A stretch of 64,000 nucleotides of DNA. Origin: Lachnospiraceae bacterium. Lineage in GTDB: Bacteria > Bacillota > Clostridia > Lachnospirales > Lachnospiraceae. The notes beneath the pieces were generated by a model. That model saw nothing but the letters and a program-made list of their open reading frames with translations, had not been told where the DNA came from and searched no databases. The DNA lies in contig SVFJ01000008.1 of the NCBI GenBank assembly GCA_015056925.1, positions 1-64,000 of the forward strand, in the 5' to 3' direction. Position numbers and translations under genes: made by a program. The first letter of the stretch is position 1. Each line of letters begins with the position of its first letter. Below, one piece after another: positions 57,153-64,000 of the stretch.

Positions 57153-57232
57153 GATGGAGGTGGATTCGAACCACCGAAGCAATTTGCAGCAGATTTACAG
57201 TCTGTCCCCTTTGGCCACTCGGGAATCCATCC
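57151..57232 (-). tRNA. tRNA-Tyr (GUA)
   Basis: An 82-nt type-II tRNA. Acceptor GGATGGA/TCCATCC, discriminator A, anticodon loop TGTAAAT giving GUA, long variable arm. CCA is not encoded. tRNA-Leu follows on the same strand. Confidence 0.97.
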
Positions 57233-57268
57233 ATAGTGAAACTTGAAATCAAGTCTCAACAGAAATTA

Positions 57269-57297
57269 TTTATACCATATTACATATCAAAATGCAA
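57269..57297 (-). promoter_or_regulatory. Promoter of the tRNA-Tyr/Leu pair
   Basis: TTGCAT (57297-57292) and TATAAA (57274-57269) with 17-bp spacing on the minus strand, ~37 bp before tRNA-Tyr and just after the MATE stop. Confidence 0.65.
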
Positions 57298-57304
57298 CTA
57301 TTTT

Positions 57305-58690
57305 TTACGAAATATTTGTGTTTTCTACTTCTGCAAGCTGCTTGTGTTCCTTCCCCAGCCTGTGAATCCGATAATAATATGCAGCAACCAGTATCACATC
57401 TGCCCCAATCCACGCAGAGGACTCCGCATACAAAATACCATCCCGGCCTATCAGCATAGGAAGCAGCAGCGCCACACCGGTTCTCATTACAAACTCCGCC
57501 ACACCGGACAACATCGGCATCATAGTGTCTCCTAAACCCTGTAATGCCGAACGATATACATAGAGGAAATACAGCGCAATCAGACAATAACTCATAATCG
57601 CCAGATAGCGGTAGCCTATATCCAAAGCACCTGCCACCTCCTCAGGTGTTCCTGACAAGAACATACCTATAAAACCTTTTCCAACAATCAACATACAAAC
57701 AGAAATAACCGCTGATGTAATCGCAGCAACAATCAAAGCACTTCTCACGCCTTGTTTAATTCTATCGTACTTACCGGCTCCAAGATTCTGACCAGTATAA
57801 GTCACAACCGCATAGCCATACGATGTCGCTGCCATCTCCAGCACACCATAAAGCTTATTAGATGCTGTAAATCCTGCAATAAAAAGCATACCAAAGCTAT
57901 TAACTACAGTCTGTACAATCATTCCGCCAACACAAATCATAATATGCTGAAATGCCATCGGTAGTCCCAGCTTAATTAAAGTTACATTTAGAGCATTATC
58001 ATTTTCCCAATCCTTCTTTTCCGGCTTCCCTATATCAATCCTTCGAAATGCCATCAGACAATAAAGAGCCGAACAACCTTGTGCTATCACCGTTGCAATC
58101 GCTGCACCTGCAATACCCCAATGGAAGAATGCCACAAATACAATATCTAATACAATATTTACAAAACATGCTACTACCATCGCCATCAATGGTGCTTTTC
58201 CATTTCCAAACGCACGAAGAATCCCGGCAAGCGTATTATAGGCCATCACAATAGGAATTCCCAAAAACAGCACTCGTAAATACAGTAGGGACCCTCCAAT
58301 TACATCCTCAGGCGTCTTCATTACTCGCAGAAAAGGTGGTAATGCCATCTCAAAAAAAACTATAAAGCAAAGTGCAAGAATACATGCCAGTCTGGCACTT
58401 GCTGTGATATCTTTTCTAATCGCCTTCGTATTCCCTGCACCAAAATCCTGTGCGATGCGAATAGAAAATCCCTGGGTAAAGCCTTGCACCACACTTACCA
58501 TCATCCAGTTGAGCCAGTCTGCTGCCCCTAACGAAGCAAGAGCAGATACTCCTAGCACCTGCCCTACAATCATTGTATCTATTACTGTATATAATTGTTG
58601 AAAGATATTTCCTACCATAAGCGGCAAAGCAAATACCAACAGCAGCTTAAAGGGGTTACCCTTTGTCATATCTTTTGTCTTAGCAGCCAT
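57305..58690 (-). CDS. MATE-family efflux transporter
   Basis: A 461-aa membrane protein with twelve predicted helices in two halves. The N-terminal TKGNPFKLLLVFALPLMVGNIFQQLYTVIDTMIVGQVLG is the common Firmicute MATE start. It is a drug/sodium antiporter by family; its substrate is unknown. GGAAAG lies about 12 nt before the ATG, which is one base after the DUF3021-like stop, so it is cotranscribed with the LytTR module. Confidence 0.92.
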   Translation of the reverse strand: MAAKTKDMTKGNPFKLLLVFALPLMVGNIFQQLYTVIDTMIVGQVLGVSALASLGAADWLNWMMVSVVQGFTQGFSIRIAQDFGAGNTKAIRKDITASARLACILALCFIVFFEMALPPFLRVMKTPEDVIGGSLLYLRVLFLGIPIVMAYNTLAGILRAFGNGKAPLMAMVVACFVNIVLDIVFVAFFHWGIAGAAIATVIAQGCSALYCLMAFRRIDIGKPEKKDWENDNALNVTLIKLGLPMAFQHIMICVGGMIVQTVVNSFGMLFIAGFTASNKLYGVLEMAATSYGYAVVTYTGQNLGAGKYDRIKQGVRSALIVAAITSAVISVCMLIVGKGFIGMFLSGTPEEVAGALDIGYRYLAIMSYCLIALYFLYVYRSALQGLGDTMMPMLSGVAEFVMRTGVALLLPMLIGRDGILYAESSAWIGADVILVAAYYYRIHRLGKEHKQLAEVENTNIS

Positions 58691-59137
58691 TTAAACACTT
58701 CTTTCCTGATAATCTTGCAGTGCCTTTGTATAAAGCTCACCCTGCACTCTGCTATATCTTTTATAAATTGATATACAAATAAAATAGCATACTAAAACAA
58801 TTCCTGCAAATATTGCATAGTGACTTAAAGTTCCTTTGCCACCAAATATCCCTAACCAATAGAAACAAAAACATTCATATACACTGATTGTCAGCATAAA
58901 TACTGTTAATCTTGGCTGAAAACGCCAACGTCTTATTACAAGCTGCGTAAATGCCACACAAAATAGGAACACACCACCTGCTACAGAAACAAACAGTTTC
59001 CATAGCCATGCTGTTTCTATTATATCTATTCCATACACTTGATTTCGAATCAACACCAATAGCAAAAACCATACTGTAACAAATGAAATACCATTGCGAA
59101 ACCATGTCAAAAACTGAATTATACTCTCTTTACGCAT
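58691..59137 (-). CDS. DUF3021-like membrane protein
   Basis: A 148-aa protein with four membrane helices and a charged C-terminal tail (KRYSRVQGELYTKALQDYQER). Size, topology and position after a LytTR gene match DUF3021 proteins, which pair with LytTR regulators. GGAGGT precedes the ATG. The role is probably to hold the regulator at the membrane, but this is not proven. Confidence 0.65.
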   Translation of the reverse strand: MRKESIIQFLTWFRNGISFVTVWFLLLVLIRNQVYGIDIIETAWLWKLFVSVAGGVFLFCVAFTQLVIRRWRFQPRLTVFMLTISVYECFCFYWLGIFGGKGTLSHYAIFAGIVLVCYFICISIYKRYSRVQGELYTKALQDYQERSV

Positions 59138-59146
59138 TGCTACCTC

Positions 59147-59581
59147 CTATATTCCGAGCCTTTCCTTCATACTTTTTACATAACGTCTTGAAATACATAG
59201 GCATTCTTCATTATCCATTGTCACCAAAATGGTTCGATTTATCTGCGGTACAAGACTTTTCATCTTTTGTATATTTACAATCTGTGACTTGGAGATACGG
59301 ATAAAATCTTTATCCGCCAGCATCTCCTCCAACTCATAAAGACGGTATGTTACTTCCACACACTCCGTCTTCGTATACAAAAAGGTTCTGTTATCCACTG
59401 CATCAAAATAATAAACATCTCCGATTTCCACAAAGCATAGCTCTCCATTACAGCTTCCCTTAATTCTACTGTCAAACTTCTCAATATGCATTTTCAGACG
59501 ATGTATATTTTCATCCACCTTCGGACAATCAATCGTAACACAAACACCATCCTGTCTATTGTGTACAATCCCTACTTCCAT
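59147..59581 (-). CDS. LytTR-domain transcriptional regulator (second module)
   Basis: A 144-aa LytTR regulator without receiver domain. The DNA-binding half is VYYFDAVDNRTFLYTKTECVEVTYRLYELEEMLADKDFIRISKSQIVNIQKMK. ATG 59581 has GAGGAA upstream; a GTG at 59596 is less likely. It is paired with the DUF3021-like protein and MATE downstream and overlaps the gene upstream by 26 nt. Confidence 0.9.
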   Translation of the reverse strand: MEVGIVHNRQDGVCVTIDCPKVDENIHRLKMHIEKFDSRIKGSCNGELCFVEIGDVYYFDAVDNRTFLYTKTECVEVTYRLYELEEMLADKDFIRISKSQIVNIQKMKSLVPQINRTILVTMDNEECLCISRRYVKSMKERLGI

Positions 59582-60146
59582 TGTACAGTTCCTCACTTCC
59601 TACGTTATACCATCGATTCTCCAGCCTAATTGCCAACACCAAGCCAAACTCCAGCACTGCCATTAACGCCGCCACCACTGCTGAGTCAAATCGACATCCC
59701 AACATCAGTGTGATTATTGGAATCAATACACCAAATGTATAATATACCTTTGACTTATAGTACCAGCCATATGGCAGAAAATGTGCACCAGTTACCATCG
59801 CATATACCATTACCATATAGTTTGGTGCCGCACGATACACCCACATTACAATTAACAAATACGGAAGCTGTGCTACTGCAAGCACTATACCCATACTTGA
59901 TAATGGATTTTCCTTATCTTGAAACGGAATCCCCAGTAACTTTGATATTAAATATGCAAGAGGCATCAAAGGTGCACTCATACAAAACGTCAGCATATTC
60001 TGCATAAGAATCGGTACATCCAACATCCTAATTACACTGATTCCTATCCATAATACCACTGACGCTATGATAAAATGAATTCCTCGTTTTTGACTTCTAA
60101 TCACTTTTTCCTGTAACTGTGCAAATATCAGCTTTTCCCTATTCAT
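59556..60146 (-). CDS. DUF7010-like membrane protein
   Basis: A 196-aa protein with about five membrane helices. KRGIHFIIASVVLWIGISVIRMLDVPILMQNMLTFCMSAPLMPLAYLISKLLG and NPLSSMGIVL resemble DUF7010 proteins as I remember them. Function unknown. It is first in a four-gene unit with LytTR, DUF3021-like and MATE genes. Confidence 0.6.
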   Translation of the reverse strand: MNREKLIFAQLQEKVIRSQKRGIHFIIASVVLWIGISVIRMLDVPILMQNMLTFCMSAPLMPLAYLISKLLGIPFQDKENPLSSMGIVLAVAQLPYLLIVMWVYRAAPNYMVMVYAMVTGAHFLPYGWYYKSKVYYTFGVLIPIITLMLGCRFDSAVVAALMAVLEFGLVLAIRLENRWYNVGSEELYNGSRDCTQ

Positions 60147-60184
60147 ACCTATGTCCTACCTTTCCGTAAATCCTTTTGCTTATC

Positions 60185-60217
60185 TCTATGAACACGATAC
60201 CTCATAGAAATAGTCAA
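60185..60217 (-). promoter_or_regulatory. Candidate promoter/operator of the DUF7010-LytTR-MATE unit
   Basis: A -35-like TTGACT (60217-60212) on the minus strand is followed by a 7-bp inverted repeat TCTATGA/TCATAGA (60185-60191 and 60202-60208). No good -10 box lies at 17 bp. This layout, with a dyad in the spacer, may indicate an activator- or repressor-controlled promoter. Confidence 0.35.
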
Positions 60218-60265
60218 AACAATAGCTTCACGGTAAGCGGTACATCCGGCATAGGTAAGATGCCA

Positions 60266-61270
60266 TTATGCCAGCAGCTGCTTTATAATTTCATATACCC
60301 AATATGCACTAAACAAAATCATTCCAAGATTCAAAAATACTGCCTTAAATCTCTGTCCCTTCTGAAGGGCACCTTCAACCGGTTTCAGATAAAAACTCTT
60401 ACGCTTTACCACCATCAAAACAATCCCCAGCAATACAACAAGCATCAATACACATGCATAAATCACATATGCTGCCAATCCGCCGGCATGATTTATCATT
60501 AACTCCATAAGTGCCGCTTCGTCTGTCGTAGTTAACAGCTTATCATACAACTCCATAAAGCCGCTCTTCTCAAGGATAAAAGTTGCAACCACGGACCCCA
60601 ACAAATTGATTCCCATATGTATTGCAATGGTATAGATAATTTTTCTTGTTCTGATATAAATGAATGCCAAAAAAGCCCCCAAAACAAAGGCATAAACAAA
60701 CTGATTCATGTTACCGTGGAACAGGCCGAACATAATACCCGACATGAAAACCGCAAGACCTTCACCATAAGGAAGTACTCTATCTACCAGAAGCTTACGG
60801 AAAATAATCTCCTCTGCAATCGGAGCGCCGATTACCATAATCAAAATCATGGTCGGCATGCTGATATTAGATGTCATATCCAATACAACATTATCAACCG
60901 CTCCCTGCTTAATAATTCCTATCACCGATGTAATCAATACACCTACAAGATTACTCAAATATAAACATGCATAGCACATGATGAACGCGCATATCCATTT
61001 TCCAACTGACATTTTCTTCTTTTCAATCGGCTCTGTTGATGCAGGAACCAACCGAATCAATAATATCATAATTGGATACCCAATCAAATACATTGGTATC
61101 ATCATACACAAAAAGCTACTTTCATAACTTACCAATAGTTGTGGAGCAACCTGTTGCAACACTACAACTGCCAACCACTGTACCAGTCTGATAACCACAA
61201 GTCCCAACAAATATGCCAATCCCAACTTAGAAAAATGCTTTCTCGTATCCTTTAACTGTTCTGCACTCAT
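60266..61270 (-). CDS. CPBP-family intramembrane metalloprotease
   Basis: A 334-aa membrane protein with about eight helices. The three CPBP motifs are present: EExxxR (AEEIIFRKLL), FxxxH (FGLFHGN) and HxxxN (HMGIN). Members cleave or modify peptides in the membrane; immunity to bacteriocins is one known role. ATG 61270 follows GAGGG by nine bases; the earlier ATG at 61300 has no site. No bacteriocin gene is seen nearby. Confidence 0.9.
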   Translation of the reverse strand: MSAEQLKDTRKHFSKLGLAYLLGLVVIRLVQWLAVVVLQQVAPQLLVSYESSFLCMMIPMYLIGYPIMILLIRLVPASTEPIEKKKMSVGKWICAFIMCYACLYLSNLVGVLITSVIGIIKQGAVDNVVLDMTSNISMPTMILIMVIGAPIAEEIIFRKLLVDRVLPYGEGLAVFMSGIMFGLFHGNMNQFVYAFVLGAFLAFIYIRTRKIIYTIAIHMGINLLGSVVATFILEKSGFMELYDKLLTTTDEAALMELMINHAGGLAAYVIYACVLMLVVLLGIVLMVVKRKSFYLKPVEGALQKGQRFKAVFLNLGMILFSAYWVYEIIKQLLA

Positions 61271-61409
61271 AAAACGATTCCCTCTCTCTTCCTTATTCAT
61301 TTAAATAACATAGTACAACTTTCATATAGCTATCATATTTGTTTACATAATATTGGTCAATATCTTTATAAAACTTTTATTTTCACAAAACAGATACTGC
61401 ACAAAGCAA

Positions 61410-61439
61410 AAACTGCTGTATCATCCGATACAACAGTTT
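61410..61439 (-). terminator. Terminator of the DEAD-box helicase gene
   Basis: A 13-nt stem with one mismatch (61410-61422 and 61427-61439, ATCC loop) followed by TTTTTG on the minus strand, 15 nt after the stop. Confidence 0.85.
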
Positions 61440-61453
61440 CTATAGCAAATTCA

Positions 61454-63052
61454 TTATTTTGCATTAGCAGGCTCAATATTAATTGCCTTACCCTTGATTT
61501 TTACATTCTTCATGGCTTTCAAAACAGCCTTGGCACTATCTTGAGGCACCTCAACAAAAGTATACTTATCATACACATCAATGGCACCTACAAGCCTTCC
61601 CGGCATCTTGGTCTCTCCCGCAATGGCACCAAGAATATCCTTTTTCTTAACCTTCTGAGACTTACCAATATTGATAAAAAGACGAACCATTCCTTCTTCT
61701 GCTCCGGTATCTCCAAACTCGCCACTCTGCACCTCTGCCTCCGGAGATTCGTTCTGCTTCATATGCATCTTAAGGAAGGCAGCTGCAATATCCATTGCCG
61801 TATAATCAGATTCATTGACCTGCTCCTCAATGGTATTAATCATTGCAGTTAAATCTTCCTGCTCAATGATATCCGAAATCTTATCCATGATTTTTTCAAT
61901 CTTCACCTGATTCACATCATTTAAGGAAGGTATCGGCATTGCATAAATCTTGGTCTTGCAATATCTCATAATATCCTTGAGCTTGTAGACCTCCTTACCC
62001 TTTACAAAGGTAAAAGAACGGCCTGTTCTGCCTGCACGCCCTGTACGTCCGATTCTATGTACATAATACTCGTCATCCTGCGGAATATCGAAATTAAATA
62101 CCGCCTCCACATCATCTACGTCAATACCTCTTGCCGCAACATCTGTCGCAATCAGAATATCTGTCTTACCATTACGGAAGCTCTTCATAACACGGTCACG
62201 CTGTGCCTGGCTCAAATCTCCATGTAAACCTTCTGCAAAGTAACCTCTCCCCTTAAGAACCTCTGTCAAATCATCTACCATCTTCTTAGTGTTACAGAAT
62301 ACAAGAGAAAGCTTCGGCTCATAGTAATCCAAAAGTCTGGTTAATACTGCTACCTTATCCTTACGCTTTACATCAAGATAGTACTGTTCAATCTTAGGAA
62401 CTGTCAGTTCTTTCTTTACTACCTTAATCATCTCTGCATCAGGCTTCTGATAATTCTTTGTAATGTCAAGAATCGCCTTTGGCATGGTTGCTGAGAAGAG
62501 AATCGTCTGTCTTTCCTCTGTAGGAATATACTGTAATACTGTCTCAATATCCTCTCTAAAGCCCATGTTCAGCATCTCATCTGCCTCATCCAATACGATG
62601 GTATTAACATGCTCACAACGGATGGTCTTACGGCGTAAATGGTCCATGATACGTCCGGGAGTGCCAATAATAATCTGTGTTCCCTTTAGTGCGCGAATCT
62701 GCTTACTAATGTCCTGACCACCGTAAATCGGCAATACCTTGATACCATGCATATACTTTGCAAGATTTCTAATCTCCTCTGCTGCCTGAATTGCAAGCTC
62801 TCTGGTCGGACAAAGAATCAACGCCTGCGGATGCTTTACATCCTTATTCAAGCGAATCTTTTCCAATACAGGAATACCAAATGCCGCTGTCTTTCCCGTA
62901 CCGGTCTGCGCCTGTCCAATCACATCAGCTCCTGTCATGGCAATCGGAATTGCCTTCGTTTGTATCGGAGATGCCTCTTCAAATCCCATCTCCTTTACAC
63001 CTCGTAATATCTCAGGGCATAAGCCCAATTCATCAAACTTAACTGTTTCCAT
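61454..63052 (-). CDS. DEAD-box RNA helicase with DbpA-type RNA-binding domain
   Basis: A 532-aa helicase related to CshA/DeaD. Motifs: AQTGTGKT (48-55), PTRELA, LDEADEML, SAT, and HRIGRTGR near residue 325. The C-terminal ~75 residues (VRLFINIGKSQKVKKKDILGAIAGE...GAIDVYDKYTFVEVP) form the DbpA/CsdA-type RNA-binding domain. It remodels ribosomal or mRNA structures. AAAGGA precedes ATG 63052; the longer frame to 63133 crosses the structured leader and has no site. Confidence 0.94.
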   Translation of the reverse strand: METVKFDELGLCPEILRGVKEMGFEEASPIQTKAIPIAMTGADVIGQAQTGTGKTAAFGIPVLEKIRLNKDVKHPQALILCPTRELAIQAAEEIRNLAKYMHGIKVLPIYGGQDISKQIRALKGTQIIIGTPGRIMDHLRRKTIRCEHVNTIVLDEADEMLNMGFREDIETVLQYIPTEERQTILFSATMPKAILDITKNYQKPDAEMIKVVKKELTVPKIEQYYLDVKRKDKVAVLTRLLDYYEPKLSLVFCNTKKMVDDLTEVLKGRGYFAEGLHGDLSQAQRDRVMKSFRNGKTDILIATDVAARGIDVDDVEAVFNFDIPQDDEYYVHRIGRTGRAGRTGRSFTFVKGKEVYKLKDIMRYCKTKIYAMPIPSLNDVNQVKIEKIMDKISDIIEQEDLTAMINTIEEQVNESDYTAMDIAAAFLKMHMKQNESPEAEVQSGEFGDTGAEEGMVRLFINIGKSQKVKKKDILGAIAGETKMPGRLVGAIDVYDKYTFVEVPQDSAKAVLKAMKNVKIKGKAINIEPANAK

Positions 63053-63074
63053 ATATTTCCTTTCTAATCTATGC

Positions 63075-63185
63075 GAATAGGCACCTTGCGAAATCCTTCG
63101 CTCGGTCGCGTTGCTCGTCAAAGCTATGACCAAGTACTTTTATGCAAGCATAAGTATTTGGTCATAACCTTGACTCTGCCTATTC
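63075..63185 (-). ncRNA. Large structured leader of the DEAD-box helicase gene
   Basis: On the minus strand a 9-bp outer stem (63177-63185 with 63075-63083) closes around a 17-bp stem (63158-63174 with 63117-63133, with G-U pairs) and a smaller GC-rich hairpin. The whole ~110-nt structure ends 22 nt before the helicase ATG. No known riboswitch family is recognised. Autoregulation or cold-induced control of a helicase by a structured leader would be plausible. Confidence 0.6.
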
Positions 63186-63192
63186 ACGCAAA

Positions 63193-63219
63193 AAGCGCAT
63201 GGTTTCAACGCATGCGCTT
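63193..63219 (-). terminator. Terminator of the gene at the right edge
   Basis: A perfect 9-bp stem AAGCGCATG/CATGCGCTT (63193-63201 and 63211-63219) with a 9-nt loop; the minus strand continues TTTGCG, giving five T with the end of the stem. It follows the stop at 63285. Confidence 0.8.
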
Positions 63220-63284
63220 CAAAAACAACTTTGTTATTATACGAGACTAACTGTCAAAAGTCAATACCACTGTGTTTCCACTAT

Positions 63285-64000
63285 CTATCGATATAATTCA
63301 AAAATTAACGCTACAGCCTCATCCTGCGTGAAATTATTATCCAAAGTCCATGAAAACGTATACCATACTAATGTATCTTTATATAATACCATAAATTGTA
63401 ATGTATCATTTTTATGAAGAAATATATCTAGCTCTCCCATCTTACCATAATATTCATAGTGCTCTATATACTCTTCTACACTTCCTGCAATACTCTTTCC
63501 AAAAGAATCCAGATAAAACTCATGGTGACACTTTTCTGTTTCAATTGTTACGTGTGCATCTTCCACTTTATAAACAAATTGTGGAGAATCTATCTTGATT
63601 CCAAACTTAACAAGTTCATTACAAACCACCTCTTGCAAATGAGCATACTTAGAAATATCCTCCTGCTCATCTGACATAATATTCTTTGCTTTTGTCAAAT
63701 CTCCATTCTCTACATAATACCATGTTATCCACGAAAAGCATTCATCCGCAAGTTTTTTCATATATGATGCTTCCTCATTGTCATAATACAAACTCACTGT
63801 CATCTTGTCATCATAAAACCCTAAGTTTGAATAATTTGCAACCGAATAATATTCATAAGTGGTATCGTATATCTGGTCAACGAATCTATACAGATTGGAA
63901 TTTATCTCTTCTTGCGATATACTCTCATGCAAACTCGACTGCGTATCAAATTCCAAGTTGAAATTTTCCGTGTAGAGGTGCGCTTCTCCATAGTCGGCCC
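63285..64000 (-). CDS. Unrecognised protein, 5' end cut by window edge
   Basis: At least 237 residues; the frame stays open to the edge, so the TTG at 63956 is not needed as a start. The visible part is soluble, acidic and rich in Tyr, Glu and His (VDQIYDTTYEYYSVANYSNLGFYDDKMTVSLYYDNEEA). It shows no signal, membrane or catalytic motif I know. Function unknown. Confidence 0.65.
   Translation of the reverse strand, partial: ADYGEAHLYTENFNLEFDTQSSLHESISQEEINSNLYRFVDQIYDTTYEYYSVANYSNLGFYDDKMTVSLYYDNEEASYMKKLADECFSWITWYYVENGDLTKAKNIMSDEQEDISKYAHLQEVVCNELVKFGIKIDSPQFVYKVEDAHVTIETEKCHHEFYLDSFGKSIAGSVEEYIEHYEYYGKMGELDIFLHKNDTLQFMVLYKDTLVWYTFSWTLDNNFTQDEAVALIFELYR

Overview
The window looks like chromosomal DNA from a Lachnospiraceae-type Clostridium (Firmicutes, low to moderate GC). 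This rests on the gene families (a DUF6128-like protein, a CdaR-type regulator, the glycerol-phosphate dehydrogenase triad with a DUF1667 protein, LytTR/DUF3021 pairs, DegV, a CPBP protease), strong GGAGG ribosome-binding sites and sigma-A promoters. The genus cannot be fixed from the sequence alone. I see no phage, insertion sequence, CRISPR array or rRNA operon. Both edge genes (tadA on the left, an unrecognised gene on the right) are cut by the window.

Layout. 0-8 kb: tadA and an anaerobic NTP-reductase activase, then a surface-polymer block (MBOAT O-acyltransferase with a DltD/AlgJ-like partner, a DUF6128-like protein, a CdaR-type regulator, a GT-C membrane glycosyltransferase). 8-13 kb: a sugar-ABC ATPase (MsmX type), a YesL-like protein, an HD-GYP phosphodiesterase, a GNAT enzyme and a D-lactate-type dehydrogenase. 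13-21 kb: a secreted amidase-like protein, then a complete phosphate system, pstSCAB-phoU-phoB-phoR, preceded by a dense array of Pho-box-like hexamers. 20.8-24.7 kb: xylulokinase and a fucose/arabinose-isomerase-family protein separated by 837 bp that hold two inverted copies of a structured element. 25-30 kb: trmL, an aminotransferase with its Lrp regulator, an AIR-synthase-like protein and a VanW protein. 30.6-34.7 kb: exonuclease, endonuclease III, a B12-type radical SAM protein and a GT2 glycosyltransferase. 34.8-40.7 kb: an oppBCDFA peptide importer with its own promoter and a terminator-like leader hairpin. 41-43 kb: a GntR/ABC module. 43-44.4 kb: murI and a tRNA Phe-Gly-Gly operon. 44.4-51 kb: a six-gene glycerol operon. 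51-64 kb: a sugar-nucleotide reductase, a dicarboxylate-type symporter, two LytTR/membrane-protein modules, DegV, a transglutaminase-like protein, tRNA-Leu and tRNA-Tyr, a MATE transporter, a CPBP protease and a DEAD-box helicase with a large structured leader.

How the genes fit together. The glycerol operon reads MFS transporter, lysophospholipase-like hydrolase, GlpA-like dehydrogenase, FAD oxidoreductase, DUF1667 protein and GlpK, with gaps of 12-27 nt. This suggests uptake and hydrolysis of glycerol esters followed by kinase and dehydrogenase steps. The phosphate cluster is a standard sensing and uptake unit. The isomerase and xylulokinase probably feed a pentose into the pentose-phosphate pathway.

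Most unusual feature. Two inverted copies of a ~113-nt core (22495-22607 and 22979-23091, about 80% identical by eye) lie between the isomerase gene and xylB. Their differences preserve pairing in both internal hairpins. One copy sits inside 19-bp terminal inverted repeats, so the family could be a mobile palindromic element, a structured RNA, or both. A strong intrinsic terminator ends about 30 nt before the xylB start codon, with no room for a promoter after it.
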